Shown here piece by piece: positions 1 through 10,000 of a DNA stretch of 64,000 nt. Source of the DNA: Sphingomonas sp. (GTDB lineage: Bacteria; Pseudomonadota; Alphaproteobacteria; Sphingomonadales; Sphingomonadaceae). The number at the start of each line of letters is the position of its first letter. The stretch's first letter is position 1. The notes below the pieces were generated by a model. It was not told where the DNA came from. It did not search any database and saw only the letters and a program-made list of their open reading frames with translations. The translations under genes were made by a program, and so were the position numbers. The stretch is taken from the NCBI RefSeq assembly GCF_017304635.1, contig NZ_JAFKMA010000003.1:253001-317000 (forward strand). The letters run 5' to 3'.

Positions 1-2535
1 CGTCGTCGCGTCGCCGATCGACACGCCGGGGGCGAGGTTCATCGACAGCGTCACGGCGGGCAGGCTGCCGTAATGGTTGATCGCGACCGGGCCGACATCG
101 GTATGGACGTCGGCGACCGCGCGCAGCGGCACCATCGGCCCGCCCGCCTGCGTCAGCACCGAGGCCGTCCCCGAGCTGCTGTTCGAGGTCTGCGTGCCGA
201 CCGCGGTGATGCCCGGCGTCTGGCTGCCGTTGAACGACAGCGCGTCGAGCCCGTTCAGGTCGCTCTGCGCGAACGGTTCGACCTGGAGCAGCACTTCGTA
301 CTGGTCGGTATCGCCGTAGATCGTGCTGACCTTGCGCCCGCCATAGGCGCTTTGCAGCGTGTCCTGCAGCCCCGCCGCGGTCACGCCGAGCGAAGCGGCC
401 TGTTCGCGGTGGAAGTCAACGCGGATCTCGGGATTCTTCACTTGCAGGTCGCTTTGCGCGTCCTGGATGCCGTCGAGCTTCTTGACCTGTTGCAGGATCG
501 CGTCGGACTGGGCGTACAGCGCCTTCTGGTCGGTCGATTGCAGGACGTATTGCAGCGATCCGCTCGACGCGGTCGGGCCCATGTCGATCGCGGGCGGGTT
601 GGTCATCGTCAGCTTGATGCCCTCGACCTTGTCGGCCTGGGTGCGCACTTCCTGGATGACGTCGTCGGCGCTGCCCTTGCGCTGGCCGAGCGGCTTGAGC
701 CCGATCAGCAGCCGTCCGCTATTGCCCAGCGTCCCGTCCGATCCGATCACCGACAGGACGGAGGCGACATTGGGATCGGCCTGGATGATCTTCACCACCT
801 GGTTCTGCTTGGCGACGAAATCGGCGTAGGCGGTGCCCTCCGGCACGCGCGTGTCGCCGTCGATCTTCCCCGAATCGACGCGCGGGATGAACCCCTTCTC
901 GACGATCGTGTAGACGCCGACCGTGCCGAGCAAGGTCGCCGCGCCGATCAGGATCATCAGCCCGATATGATCGGTGGTCCAGGTCAGCGAGCGGGCATAG
1001 CCGCGCTCCGACGCCGCGATAACGCGGTCGAAGCGGTCGAACACCCAGCCCTTGCTCTTCTTCGTCGACAGCCAGCGGCTCGCCAGCATCGGCGTGAGGC
1101 TCAGCGAGACGATCCCCGACAGCACCACGGTGATCGCGATCACGATGCCGAATTCGGAGAACAGCCGCCCGACCAGCCCGCCCATGAACACGATCGGCAG
1201 GAACACCGCCGCCAGCGAGATCGTCATCGACAGGACGGTGAAGCCGATCTCCTTCGACGCGGCGATCGCGGCGTCCATCCGGCTCGCGCCTTCCTCGGCA
1301 TGGCGGACGATGTTCTCGATCACGACGATCGCGTCGTCGACCACGAACCCGACCGACAGCGTGAGCGCGAGCAGCGAAATGTTGTCGAGGCTGAAATGCA
1401 GCAGGTGCATGATGCCGAACGTGCCGATCAGCGACGTCGGCAGGACGAGCGCCACCACCAGCGTCGCCATCCAGCTCCGCAGGAACAGCAGGATCACGCC
1501 GATCACCAGCACGAGCGAGCCGACCAGGGTCCATTCCACGTCCTCGACCGACGAGCCGATATAGTCGCCGCGATCGTACAGCACGTCGAGCTGGGCATCG
1601 CCCGGCAGTTGCGCGCGGATCTCCGGCAACGCCTTCTGGATACCCTGCGTCACCGCCAGCGTGTTGGCGCCGGGCTGGCGGTGGATGTTGACCTCGATCG
1701 CGCGCTGGCCGTTGACGAAGGCGGAGGTCTGGAGGTTCTCGATACTGTCCTCGGCATGGCCGATGTCGCGGAACCGGACCGGCGCGCCGTCCTTGTAGAC
1801 CAGCACGAGCTTGTCGAAATCGGCCGCCTTCTTGAACTGGCCGTCGGCCTTCACGGTGTAGGAGCGCGCCTTGCCCATCAGCGTGCCGGCGGGCGCGTTG
1901 CTGTTGGCCGCCTGCACCGCCGACACGATCTGGTCGAACCCCAAATGCCGCGCCGCCAGCAGATGCGGGTTCACGAACAGCCGCACCGCATATTTCTGCG
2001 ACCCGTTGACGTCGATCTGCCCAGCCCCCGGCACCGACGCGAGCCGCAGCGCGACGCGGTCCTTCGCGAACTGGTTGAGGATCGGCAGCGCGATCGTCTT
2101 CGACCGCAGCACCAGGTGCATGATCGGTGCGGCGCTCGGATCCTCCTTGTGCACCTCGGCCGGGTCGATCTCGCGCGGGAGCAGCCCGGCGGCCTGCGAC
2201 ACCGCGTTCTGGACGTCCTGCGCGGCGGCATCGACGTTGCGGTCGAGCGAGAATTGCAGGACGATCCGCGTCGATCCGGTGCTGCTGGTCGAGGACATCG
2301 TGTCGAGGCCCTGCAACCCGCTGAACTGGCGTTCGAGCGGCGTCGCGACCGCCGCCGCCATCGTTTCCGGATTGGCGCCGGGCAGCGACATGTTGACCGT
2401 GATCGTCGGGAAATCGACGCTCGGCAGCTCGCTGACCGGCAACTGGAAGAACGCCATCCCGCCGAACAGGACGAGCGCGATCATCAGCACCGACGTCATC
2501 ACGACGCGGCGGATGAAGACGGCGGAAAGGTTCAC
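1..2535 (-). CDS. RND efflux transporter permease (HAE1/AcrB type), 3' end outside window
   Basis: Inner-membrane proton-driven pump subunit of a tripartite RND exporter. 845 residues are visible, where the family usually has about 1020-1060; the C-terminal membrane half lies beyond the window edge. The start is a GTG whose bases overlap the stop of the upstream adaptor gene (GTGA), giving an N-terminus MNLSAVFIRRVVMTSVLMIA with a first membrane helix. A large periplasmic porter region follows (to about residue 330), then a cluster of helices containing the FVVDDAIVVIEN motif near residue 400, whose Asp pair is the proton-relay site of RND pumps. The second periplasmic half then begins. Translational overlap with the adaptor shows one operon. 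Substrate cannot be told from sequence; multidrug or small-molecule efflux is the default for the family. Confidence 0.93.
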   Translation of the reverse strand, partial: MNLSAVFIRRVVMTSVLMIALVLFGGMAFFQLPVSELPSVDFPTITVNMSLPGANPETMAAAVATPLERQFSGLQGLDTMSSTSSTGSTRIVLQFSLDRNVDAAAQDVQNAVSQAAGLLPREIDPAEVHKEDPSAAPIMHLVLRSKTIALPILNQFAKDRVALRLASVPGAGQIDVNGSQKYAVRLFVNPHLLAARHLGFDQIVSAVQAANSNAPAGTLMGKARSYTVKADGQFKKAADFDKLVLVYKDGAPVRFRDIGHAEDSIENLQTSAFVNGQRAIEVNIHRQPGANTLAVTQGIQKALPEIRAQLPGDAQLDVLYDRGDYIGSSVEDVEWTLVGSLVLVIGVILLFLRSWMATLVVALVLPTSLIGTFGIMHLLHFSLDNISLLALTLSVGFVVDDAIVVIENIVRHAEEGASRMDAAIAASKEIGFTVLSMTISLAAVFLPIVFMGGLVGRLFSEFGIVIAITVVLSGIVSLSLTPMLASRWLSTKKSKGWVFDRFDRVIAASERGYARSLTWTTDHIGLMILIGAATLLGTVGVYTIVEKGFIPRVDSGKIDGDTRVPEGTAYADFVAKQNQVVKIIQADPNVASVLSVIGSDGTLGNSGRLLIGLKPLGQRKGSADDVIQEVRTQADKVEGIKLTMTNPPAIDMGPTASSGSLQYVLQSTDQKALYAQSDAILQQVKKLDGIQDAQSDLQVKNPEIRVDFHREQAASLGVTAAGLQDTLQSAYGGRKVSTIYGDTDQYEVLLQVEPFAQSDLNGLDALSFNGSQTPGITAVGTQTSNSSSGTASVLTQAGGPMVPLRAVADVHTDVGPVAINHYGSLPAVTLSMNLAPGVSIGDATT

Positions 2536-3749
2536 TTGGTGGCGGCCGGGGTGGCGGTCGCCGCCGGATTGAGCTTCGGCTGGTTGCTCGATCGCACCGC
2601 GCTGCCGTCGCGCAGTTCGTTGGGCACGGTCAGGATGACGGTGTCGCCCGCCTTCAACCCCTTCGTCACCACCGCCTGGCCGTCGATCATCCGCGCGACC
2701 GCCAACTGGCGGAACGCCGCCTTGCCGTTGGCGAAGACGTAGACGTATGGCCCTTCCTGTCCCTGTTGTAGTGCCGATTCGGGCACCGACAGCGCGTTCG
2801 GGTCCTGCGACAATATGACGCGGATGGTGACGAACTGGCCCGGCCACAGCCCCTGGCCCGGATTGGTGAAGCGCGCGCGGACAGTCAGCGTGCCGCTGCT
2901 GTCGTCGAAGGCGTTGTCGAGGAAATAGAGCTGCCCGCGATCGAGCACGCGGCCGGTGTTGGGATCGAGCGCCAACACCGCCAGCCCGCCGCTCCGCCCG
3001 GCATCGGCGCGGCGCACCGCATCGACCTGGACCCGGGGCAGCGCGAACGACGCCTCGATCGGCGAGCCGACGTTGATTGTCACCAGCGCCGTGGTCGAAT
3101 TGGCGGTGACGACGTTGCCCGGCTTGACCTGGATCGCGCCGGCGCGCCCGCTGATCGGCGCGCGGATCGACGTGTAGGCGAGCGACAGCCGCGCCTGCGC
3201 GATCTGCGCGCGGTCCGATGCGACCGTGCCCAGCAGCGACCGCGTGTTGTTCGCTGCCGTCACGTACGATTTCGTGTCCACCGCGCCCGCCGCCGCCAGC
3301 GGCTTGTAGCGAGCAGCGGTGTCGGCGGCGTCGCGCGCCAGCGCCTGGTCGCGCGTCAGCGTCGCCGATGCCTGCGCGAGCGCCGCGCGCAACGGGCGCG
3401 GGTCGATCGTGAACAGCAACTGGCCCTTGCGCACCTGATCGCCGTCATGGATGCGAACGCTCTGCAACACGCCGTCGGCTTGGGGGCGGACCTCGACCGT
3501 CTGCGGCGAGATGATCGTGCCCGACGTCTCGATCACTTCGGGCACCGCGTGCGGGCTGACCGTCATCGTCTGCACGCCGAGCGGGGCGAGCGGCGGGGTC
3601 GTCTTTTCGTGATGGAACAGCAACCGCCAGGCGAGGAGCAGCACGATCGCCCCCACCGCGACGATCAACGCCGTGCGGTGCCGCCGGACCCACGAACGCC
3701 GGGCCGCACGGTCGCCATCGGAAGCTTCGGTCGGAACGTCGGTATCCAT
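2532..3749 (-). CDS. RND efflux periplasmic adaptor (membrane fusion protein)
   Basis: Periplasmic adaptor that links the downstream RND permease to an outer-membrane channel. 405 residues. A short basic cytoplasmic head is followed by one membrane anchor (about residues 22-42). A barrel-sandwich lipoyl-like half (GVLQSVRIHDGDQVRKGQLL), a helical hairpin, the second half-lipoyl (IRAPISGRAGAIQVKPGNVV) and beta-barrel/membrane-proximal domains follow, as in the HlyD/AcrA family. I chose the ATG at 3749 because a GGGGGG run sits a few bases upstream; an ATG one codon earlier and an upstream in-frame start are possible. It overlaps the permease start by 4 nt. No outer-membrane factor or regulator gene is visible next to it. 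Confidence 0.92.
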   Translation of the reverse strand: MDTDVPTEASDGDRAARRSWVRRHRTALIVAVGAIVLLLAWRLLFHHEKTTPPLAPLGVQTMTVSPHAVPEVIETSGTIISPQTVEVRPQADGVLQSVRIHDGDQVRKGQLLFTIDPRPLRAALAQASATLTRDQALARDAADTAARYKPLAAAGAVDTKSYVTAANNTRSLLGTVASDRAQIAQARLSLAYTSIRAPISGRAGAIQVKPGNVVTANSTTALVTINVGSPIEASFALPRVQVDAVRRADAGRSGGLAVLALDPNTGRVLDRGQLYFLDNAFDDSSGTLTVRARFTNPGQGLWPGQFVTIRVILSQDPNALSVPESALQQGQEGPYVYVFANGKAAFRQLAVARMIDGQAVVTKGLKAGDTVILTVPNELRDGSAVRSSNQPKLNPAATATPAATK

Positions 3750-3916
3750 CATCCCCCCGAAGCGGCAACCAGCCACTATTGACGCATGTTAAACCCAAAC
3801 TGAACGGGTCCGTTCCAGCCCTATTTTTCGGCTGGCCACCTTGCCGCGATCGCTCGTGCGTGCAATAGGCGCCGCCCCCGCGCGACGCGGCCCCATCAAC
3901 CGACAGGAACCGGCCC

Positions 3917-5215
3917 GTGGACGGCGACGCACCACCGATGGCGCTCGGCCTCGATTTCGGCACGACTAACACCGTCGTCGCGACCAGCGCCGGCGACGGC
4001 TCGCGGCTGGTCCCGTTCGCCGGCGAGGGCGCGACCGGCGAGATTTTCCGCTCCGCCTTGTGCTTCTGGGAAGAAGAGCGCGGCTGGAACGGCATCGCGC
4101 ACGAGGCGGGGCCGTGGGCGATCGCGGAATATCTGCAATCGCCGCTCGACAGCCGCTTCGTGCAATCGTTCAAGAGCGTCGCCGCCAGCCCGCTGTTCGA
4201 CCGCGCGCAGATTTTCGGCCGCTCCTTCCGATTCGAGGATTTCGGCCGACTGTTCCTCCAGAAGCTGGTGCGGCACGCCGCCGGCCGGCTCGATACGCTG
4301 CCGCCGCAGATCGTCGTCGGGCGACCGGTCGAATATGCCGGCGCGCGCGCCGACGCCGCGCTCGCACGCGAACGCTACGACCGCATGTTCGCCGAATGGG
4401 GTCGCGAGATCCATTACGTCTACGAACCGCTCGGCGCGGCTTTCAGCCATGCCGCCCGGCTCGACCGGCCGACGACGTTGCTGGTCGCCGACTTCGGCGG
4501 CGGCACCACCGATTTCTCGGTCGTCCATGTCGCCGCCCCCGGCGCGGCGCGGCGGTGCCGGCCGCTGGCGGCGGCGGGCGTCGGCATCGCCGGCGATCGC
4601 TTCGACAAGCGCATCGTCGATCACCTGATCCTGCCGCTGCTCGGCAAGGGCGGGATGTACCGCTCGTTCGACAAGTTGCTCGAAATCCCCGGCGGCTATT
4701 TCAGCGAGTTCGCCGACTGGTCGCGGCTCGCGCTGATGCGCAACCGCCGCACGCTCGACGAATTGCGCAAGCTCCAGCGCGACGCGATCGACCCCGCGCC
4801 GATCGGCCGGATGATCGCGCTGATCGAACACGAACAGGGCTTTCCCCTCTACGAAGCGGTCGGCCGGGTGAAGCGCGCGCTGTCGAGCGCGGCGGAAGCG
4901 CGGTTCGTGTTCGCGGGCGATGGCGTTGCGATCGACGTGCCCGTGACCCGGCGCGATTTCGAAGACTGGATCGCCGACGACCTGCGCCGGATCGAGGCGG
5001 CGATGGATGCCGCGCTGGCCAAGGCGCAGCTGGCGCCCGACGCGATCGACCGCGTGTTCCTGACCGGCGGCTCGTCGCTGATCCCGGCGATCCGCGCGAT
5101 CTTCGACCGCCGTTTCGCGCCCGACCGCATCGCGACCGGTGGCGAACTCACCTCGATCGCCCACGGCCTCGCGCTGATCGGCTGCGAGGCGGACCCGGCG
5201 GAGTGGAGCGTCTAA
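3917..5215 (+). CDS. Hsp70-family (YegD-like) ATPase without substrate-binding domain
   Basis: A 432-residue protein of the actin-like/Hsp70 ATPase superfamily. The phosphate-1 loop LGLDFGTTNTVVA is near the N-terminus, phosphate-2 is VADFGGGTTDFSVV (about residues 192-205), and the adenosine motif VFLTGGSSLIPAIRAIF is near residues 379-395. There is no C-terminal peptide-binding and lid region as in DnaK, so it matches the short YegD-like Hsp70 relatives of unknown substrate. The GTG at 3917 is preceded by AGGAA with good spacing; an internal ATG at 3938 just before the first motif is an alternative. The gene is divergent from the efflux operon, and its stop overlaps by 4 nt the convergent response-regulator gene. 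Confidence 0.85.
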   Translation: MDGDAPPMALGLDFGTTNTVVATSAGDGSRLVPFAGEGATGEIFRSALCFWEEERGWNGIAHEAGPWAIAEYLQSPLDSRFVQSFKSVAASPLFDRAQIFGRSFRFEDFGRLFLQKLVRHAAGRLDTLPPQIVVGRPVEYAGARADAALARERYDRMFAEWGREIHYVYEPLGAAFSHAARLDRPTTLLVADFGGGTTDFSVVHVAAPGAARRCRPLAAAGVGIAGDRFDKRIVDHLILPLLGKGGMYRSFDKLLEIPGGYFSEFADWSRLALMRNRRTLDELRKLQRDAIDPAPIGRMIALIEHEQGFPLYEAVGRVKRALSSAAEARFVFAGDGVAIDVPVTRRDFEDWIADDLRRIEAAMDAALAKAQLAPDAIDRVFLTGGSSLIPAIRAIFDRRFAPDRIATGGELTSIAHGLALIGCEADPAEWSV

Positions 5216-5592
5216 GCGGGCGCGCGCCGCCGACGCAGCAGCGCCTCGACGCGCGCGACCAGGTCGTCGGCGCGGCACGGCTTGACCAGATAGTCGCTCG
5301 CCCCGTCATGCCCGGCACGCGCCTTCAACAACCGCCCGTCCTCGCGCGTCAGCATCATGATCGGCAATTCGCCCGCCGGCCGCTCGCGCCGCGTCTGGCG
5401 CAGCACTTCAAGCCCCGACATGCCGGGCAGATTGTAATCAAGGATCAGGAGGTCGGGCTCCCCCGCCGCGATCGCCCGCATCGCCCCCTCGCCATCGGTG
5501 ACGGCGCTGACGCTGTGCCCGGCCTCGCTCAGCGCATCGCAGGCGATGTCGCCGAACAGTTCGTCGTCATCGACGATGATGATCCGTGCCAC
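5212..5592 (-). CDS. Single-domain response regulator (CheY-like receiver)
   Basis: A 126-residue stand-alone phospho-receiver. It has the acidic pocket at residues 8-10 (DDD), the predicted phosphoacceptor Asp52 (LLILDYNLPGMSG), the switch Thr82 and the conserved Lys104 (LVKP). There is no output domain, so it must act by protein-protein contact or in a phosphorelay. No histidine kinase is adjacent and its partner is unknown. The C-terminal Arg run (LLRRRRAPA) is not part of the receiver fold. It is convergent with the Hsp70-like gene and overlaps it by 4 nt. Confidence 0.9.
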   Translation of the reverse strand: MARIIIVDDDELFGDIACDALSEAGHSVSAVTDGEGAMRAIAAGEPDLLILDYNLPGMSGLEVLRQTRRERPAGELPIMMLTREDGRLLKARAGHDGASDYLVKPCRADDLVARVEALLRRRRAPA

Positions 5593-5987
5593 GCGACGTT
5601 ACCCTCGAAAAACCGTGCTTTCAGGGCATCGTATCCGTCCCACGGTTACCGATTTGAAAACACCGGCCCCGCCGCGCCGTACAATAAAATACCCGCCAAG
5701 TCGCTGACCTGGCGGGCAATGGCGGATGATCCGAGAAGGATCCCGCTTCTCAGGCATGCGCACAACGAAAGCGTCACGCAACGCGCGATTAGGGGCCCGC
5801 CACCCCCGATCGGGACATTCACATCAAATACGCCCAGATCGGTAACCACCATGGCCGTTCCCATCGAACCCATCATACGATGCGCGCCCTTGCACGTTGA
5901 CGGCGGACCTCGTAGCCGCCAACGGGACGTGATCGTCGGTCGAGACGGACGCCCTTTTCGACGCCATGATTCTCGGTTCAGGATTGA
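5593..5987. other. 395-bp non-coding stretch with the left direct repeat
   Basis: Between the receiver gene and the TetR gene. It holds the left copy of a 36-bp repeat (5683-5718) and, further right, some short inverted repeats. A 76-codon reading frame on the minus strand (5646-5876) overlaps the repeat and shows no family signature. No convincing operator matching the sites downstream of the TetR gene was seen. Confidence 0.6.
5683..5718 (+). repeat. Left copy of 36-bp direct repeat (possible att-like site)
   Basis: Matches 17205-17240 in the same orientation at 33 of 36 positions; the differences are at 5691, 5699 and 5703. The right copy is a perfect stem-loop that terminates tRNA-Val. 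In this left copy the substitutions spoil the stem symmetry and the flanking T-tract is missing, so it is unlikely to work as a terminator. The pair brackets the TetR/TonB/acyl-CoA cluster. Confidence 0.75.
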
Positions 5988-6581
5988 ATGTCGCGTAAAC
6001 CTCGACAGCCGCGTTCCGTGCCGTTCCTGCGCCAGGAAAAGATCCTCGACGCCGCGGCGACCTTGTTTCGCGAACGGGGATTCGCCGCCATCAGCATCGA
6101 CGAGATCGGCACGGCGGCCGGTACGACGGGCCCTGGCGTATACAAGTATTTCCCCTCCAAGGGCGCGCTGCTCGCCGAGATCCTCGAGCGCGCCATCTAC
6201 CGGATGCGAGTCGATTTCGCGCGAGTCCTGCTGGTCGAGGGCACGCCGATCGAGCGCCTCGAACGCATCGTGACCGCTTATGTGGACGTCACCGAGCCCG
6301 AGGCACGCGCCGTCGTTCTAGGATCGCGCGACTTCATTCACCTGCCCGAGGAACGCAAGCCGGCGTTGCGCGCGTCCTATCACGGCCTGCGCGAAGCGTT
6401 CGTCGATGCGTTGGTCGCGGTGCGTCCGGACATGCCGCGGCAGGACGCCAAGGTCACCGTGATGGCCGTCTTCGGCGGCCTCCTGACATCCGTGGCTTTG
6501 CTCAGCAGACCGATAAGCGGCGAGCGGAAGCGCCGCATCTACGTGCCGATGGCGATGGCGGCCTTGATCGGTCTTCCCTGA
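5988..6581 (+). CDS. TetR/AcrR-family transcriptional regulator
   Basis: A 197-residue repressor-type regulator. The N-terminal helix-turn-helix spans about residues 18-64 and ends in a typical TGPGVYKYFPSKGALL recognition and hinge stretch; the remaining alpha-helical region would be the ligand-binding and dimerisation domain. It is transcribed toward the catabolic operon. The downstream intergenic region carries two ATAACG-NN-CGTTAT palindromes, one covering the predicted -10 of the operon, so this protein is the natural candidate for operon control, probably relieved by an acyl-CoA or pathway substrate (inference). The start ATG follows a modest AGGA-like sequence. Confidence 0.9.
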   Translation: MSRKPRQPRSVPFLRQEKILDAAATLFRERGFAAISIDEIGTAAGTTGPGVYKYFPSKGALLAEILERAIYRMRVDFARVLLVEGTPIERLERIVTAYVDVTEPEARAVVLGSRDFIHLPEERKPALRASYHGLREAFVDALVAVRPDMPRQDAKVTVMAVFGGLLTSVALLSRPISGERKRRIYVPMAMAALIGLP

Positions 6582-6749
6582 AGGCAAGCGGCGCTGCTTC
6601 GACAATGCCGACAAGCCGATGAGCGGCGATCGGTAAGGTCTGATCCGGATCGATCGCGAGCCTAACTCGCGATTGGCGCGCGCCAATCGATCCGGCGATT
6701 AACACGTCGATTCGCCACGGCATGAGAACCACTTGCGGCCTCTCAAGCA

Positions 6750-6763
6750 ATAACGTTCGTTAT
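6750..6763. promoter_or_regulatory. Candidate TetR operator, distal copy
   Basis: ATAACG-TT-CGTTAT: perfect 6-bp inverted arms around a 2-bp centre. The same arms occur at 6938-6950. Confidence 0.6.
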
Positions 6764-6935
6764 CCATAAGTAAGACTCATGCGACGCTTCTACTCTTGTC
6801 GTCGCAAGCATAACGACACCACTGGGCAGAGGTCGTTTAGCTATTCCTGTATCCTCGTAGGACGGAGGAGCTATGCCCGGCGATCAACCATACGGGGCCA
6901 GACGCAGAACCCACTTGACGAGCCAAGTGCGTAAC

Positions 6936-6951
6936 GATAACGATCGTTATC
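6936..6951. promoter_or_regulatory. Candidate TetR operator overlapping the operon -10 box
   Basis: A perfect 16-bp palindrome, GATAACGATCGTTATC. The predicted -10 (TAACGA, 6938-6943) lies inside it, so a bound TetR dimer would block RNA polymerase directly. Confidence 0.68.
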
Positions 6952-7087
6952 AGAAAAGCATGTGATCCGCTGGTCGGCGGGCGATAAATCAGACATGCCC
7001 AAGCGCAATCGCGCAGCATGAACCGACAAGGCTTTGGGAGCCGGCAGACCATCCTGTCGGACCATGGGGCCGTACTGGGGGAGGAGC

Positions 7088-10000
7088 ATGAAGCGTTTCC
7101 AAGATCGCGTATTGATTCTGGCAATGGCCGGGACCGTCTGCTTTCCCGGCATCGCATTGGCGCAGGAGGCACCGTCCCCGGCACGCCCCGCGACACCGAG
7201 CAACGATGCCGACCGGCCATCGGCCGCCTCGACCGTGATGCCCGACGAGCGGGACGATATCATCGTCACCGGCTCGAACATCGTCCGCAACGGGTACAAG
7301 GCACCGACCCCGGTGACCGCCATCACCTCCGACAGCCTGACCGACAGCAACCCCGGCCGCGTCGGCGACGCACTGACCGCATTGCCGCAATTTCGCGGCT
7401 CGCCCGGTCCGCGCACGGCCTTCCAGTCCGCCTTCGGCGTCGGCGTATCGGGTCTCAGCCTGCGCAACCTCGGGGCCAACCGCACCCTGGTACTGCTCGA
7501 CGGCCGCCGGATCGTTCCCAACTCGACGCGCGGCGAATACGACACCGACATCCTGCCGCAGGGACTTATCAAGCGAGTCGATATCGTCACGGGCGGCGCG
7601 TCCGCGCAATATGGCGCCGACGCGGTCGGCGGCGTCGTCAACTTCGTGCTCGACAAGAGCCTGGTCGGTCTGCGCGGCTCCATCCAGAAAGGCATTTCGA
7701 CCTACGGCGACGGCCCGACGTTCCGCGCTGAACTGAGCGGCGGATTGGCCTTCGCCGACGATCGCGGCCATTTCCTGGCCAGCTACACGCATACCGAATT
7801 CGGCGAGATCGGGCGGCAGGACAGCCGCCCCTGGGGCCGCCGAAACAATTTGCTGGTCGCGGTGTCGGGCGGCAATCCGCCCAACCAGTTCTTCGACAAT
7901 GTCGCGTTGTTGGCGACCTATGGCGGCGCGATCGTGACCGGGCCGCTCGCCGGTCGCCAGTTCCTGTCCGGCGGAGTCGTCGCCCCGTTCGACATGGGGA
8001 CGATCAGGAACACGACCGTCTGCGTCAATTGCGGCGGCGTCAGCCAGATCCAGCAGGTCACGTCGTCGCTCAACAGCGACGTCGCCTATGGTCGCCTCGA
8101 ATTCAAGGCGAGCGAGGCGTTCGTGCCGTTCGCCGAGGGGTCGTATGCCAACAATCGGGTCGGATTCAGCGGCCTGCCCATCTATCAGGTCGGTCCGACG
8201 GCCTTCACGATCTTCGCCGGCAATCCCTACCTGCCCGCCGACCTGGTCCGCGACATGGCGAGCAATTCGGTCGATTCGTTCAAGGTCAACCGCTTCTTCG
8301 GCGAGCTCGGAACGCTCAACGTCAAGACCAACACCGATACGATCAACCTGTCCGCGGGCTTCGACGGCAAGGCAGGAAATTGGAGCTTCGGCGCCTCGGG
8401 CAGCTATGGCTCCAACATCAGCCACGTGCTCTCCTCCTCCAACTACGACGCCGAGAAATTCTACGCGGCGGTCGACGCGGTGGTCGATCCGTCGACGGGG
8501 GGCACGGTCTGCCGAGTGACGCTGACCGATCCCGGCCTGTATCCGGGCTGCGTGCCGATCAATCTGTTCGGCCAGGGGGCGCCGTCCGCCGCCGCGCTCA
8601 AATATGTCGAGGCGGACCAGCCCTATGTGACGCGCATCCGGCAATATGCGGCGCAGGCCTATCTGCGCGGCGATCCCTTCTCGACCTGGGCGGGGCCGGT
8701 TTCGATCGCGCTCGGCGCCGATTTCCGGCGCAATACCTTGTCGCAGGTCATCAGCCCGCTCGCCGCCAAACAGACCACGGGGACCGGCATTCGCGGCTTC
8801 CCGGCCAGTACTGCCGGTCGCGTCGGCGGCTACGCGCTCGTCAACGCGCCTGCGGGGAGCGGTTCGGTCGATGTCTATGAGGGCTCGGGCGAAGTGGTCG
8901 TGCCTCTGGCCAAGGACGTCGCGTTCGCCAAGTCACTCGATCTGAACGCGGCCGCACGCTACACGCATTACAGCACCAGCGGATCGGCCGGGACGTGGAA
9001 GGTCGGCCTGACCTGGCAACCCGCCGACATCATCCGGTTCCGCGCGACCTATTCGCGCGACATTCGCGCACCCAACCTCGGCGAACTGTTCCTGGGCGCC
9101 GCGCCCGCCCAGCTCACGATCACCGATCCGAAGCAGAACAATCGCAGCTATCTGGTCTTTGCCGGCGGGGCGTCGAGCCCGAACCTGAAACCCGAACGCG
9201 CCAAGACCTATGCGATCGGCGCGGTGCTGACCCCGCGATTCTTGCCGGGGTTTAGCGCCTCGATCGATTATTACAACATCAAGGTCGACGGCGTCGTCGC
9301 GTCCCTGAGTGCGCAACAGACGATCGCGGCGTGCACCAACGGATCGGCGTTCAACTGTAGCCTCATCAAGCGTGACGCCTCCAGTGGCGACATCGTCTCG
9401 ATCGGAACGCCGTTGCAGAACCTCGCCGTTCTGAAGACCGACGGTATCGATTTCGACATGAGCTATCGCCAGTCGCTCGGGTCCGGCACGATCGATTTCC
9501 GCGCGATCGCGTCCTACACGCCCAATTTCATCACCCAGGCGGCGGGTGCGGCGCCGATCAACCGCGCGGGCGAGATCGGCGCGGCCGGGGTCGGCAGCCT
9601 GTCGAGCAATCCCAAGCTCAGCGGGACATTCTCGATAACCTACAACGGCGCCAGCGGCTTCAGCCTGTTCGTCCAGGAGCGGCTGATCGGGCGCGGCATC
9701 TACGACGTGTCGTATGTCGATGGCGTCACCATCAGCAACAACCGGATCCCGGCGATCGCCTATACCGATCTGACCCTGCGACAGCGGGTGGCGATGTCCG
9801 GCAAGAAGCAGTTCGAGTTCTTTCTGACGGTCAACAACCTGCTCAACCAGGCCCCGCCCATCTTCGGCGGCGGGACGCCGCTCTTTCCGAGCGCGTATAA
9901 CCGGGCACTCTATGACGGTGTCGGCCGCTCGCGACTGTGCGCCCGGCAGGCCGATCCGTCGGACCGGATTACGAAGAAGGCCATGCAGATGACGACTGAC

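Larger units (their letters stand above)
6582..7087 (+). promoter_or_regulatory. Regulatory region of the catabolic operon
   Basis: A 506-bp non-coding stretch between the TetR gene and the TonB-receptor gene. It contains two palindromic candidate operators (6750-6763, 6936-6951), an extra ATAACG half-site at 6810-6815, and a sigma-70-like promoter: TTGACG at 6915-6920, a 17-bp spacer, TAACGA at 6938-6943. Transcription would begin near 6950, leaving a 5' leader of about 138 nt that ends in a strong GGGGGAGGAG ribosome-binding site before the ATG at 7088. Confidence 0.6.

Noticed and set aside
73..2742. 889-codon open frame on the plus strand opposite the RND permease
   Set aside because: Arg/Asp/His-rich translation with no domain; it is the antisense frame of a G/C-biased gene that has full RND motifs.
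5719..5800. tRNA fragment next to the left direct repeat
   Set aside because: No acceptor or T-arm sequence of tRNA-Val is present beyond the repeat.
5646..5876. 76-codon minus-strand frame overlapping the left direct repeat
   Set aside because: No ribosome-binding site of note, no family and a skewed composition; kept only as non-coding.
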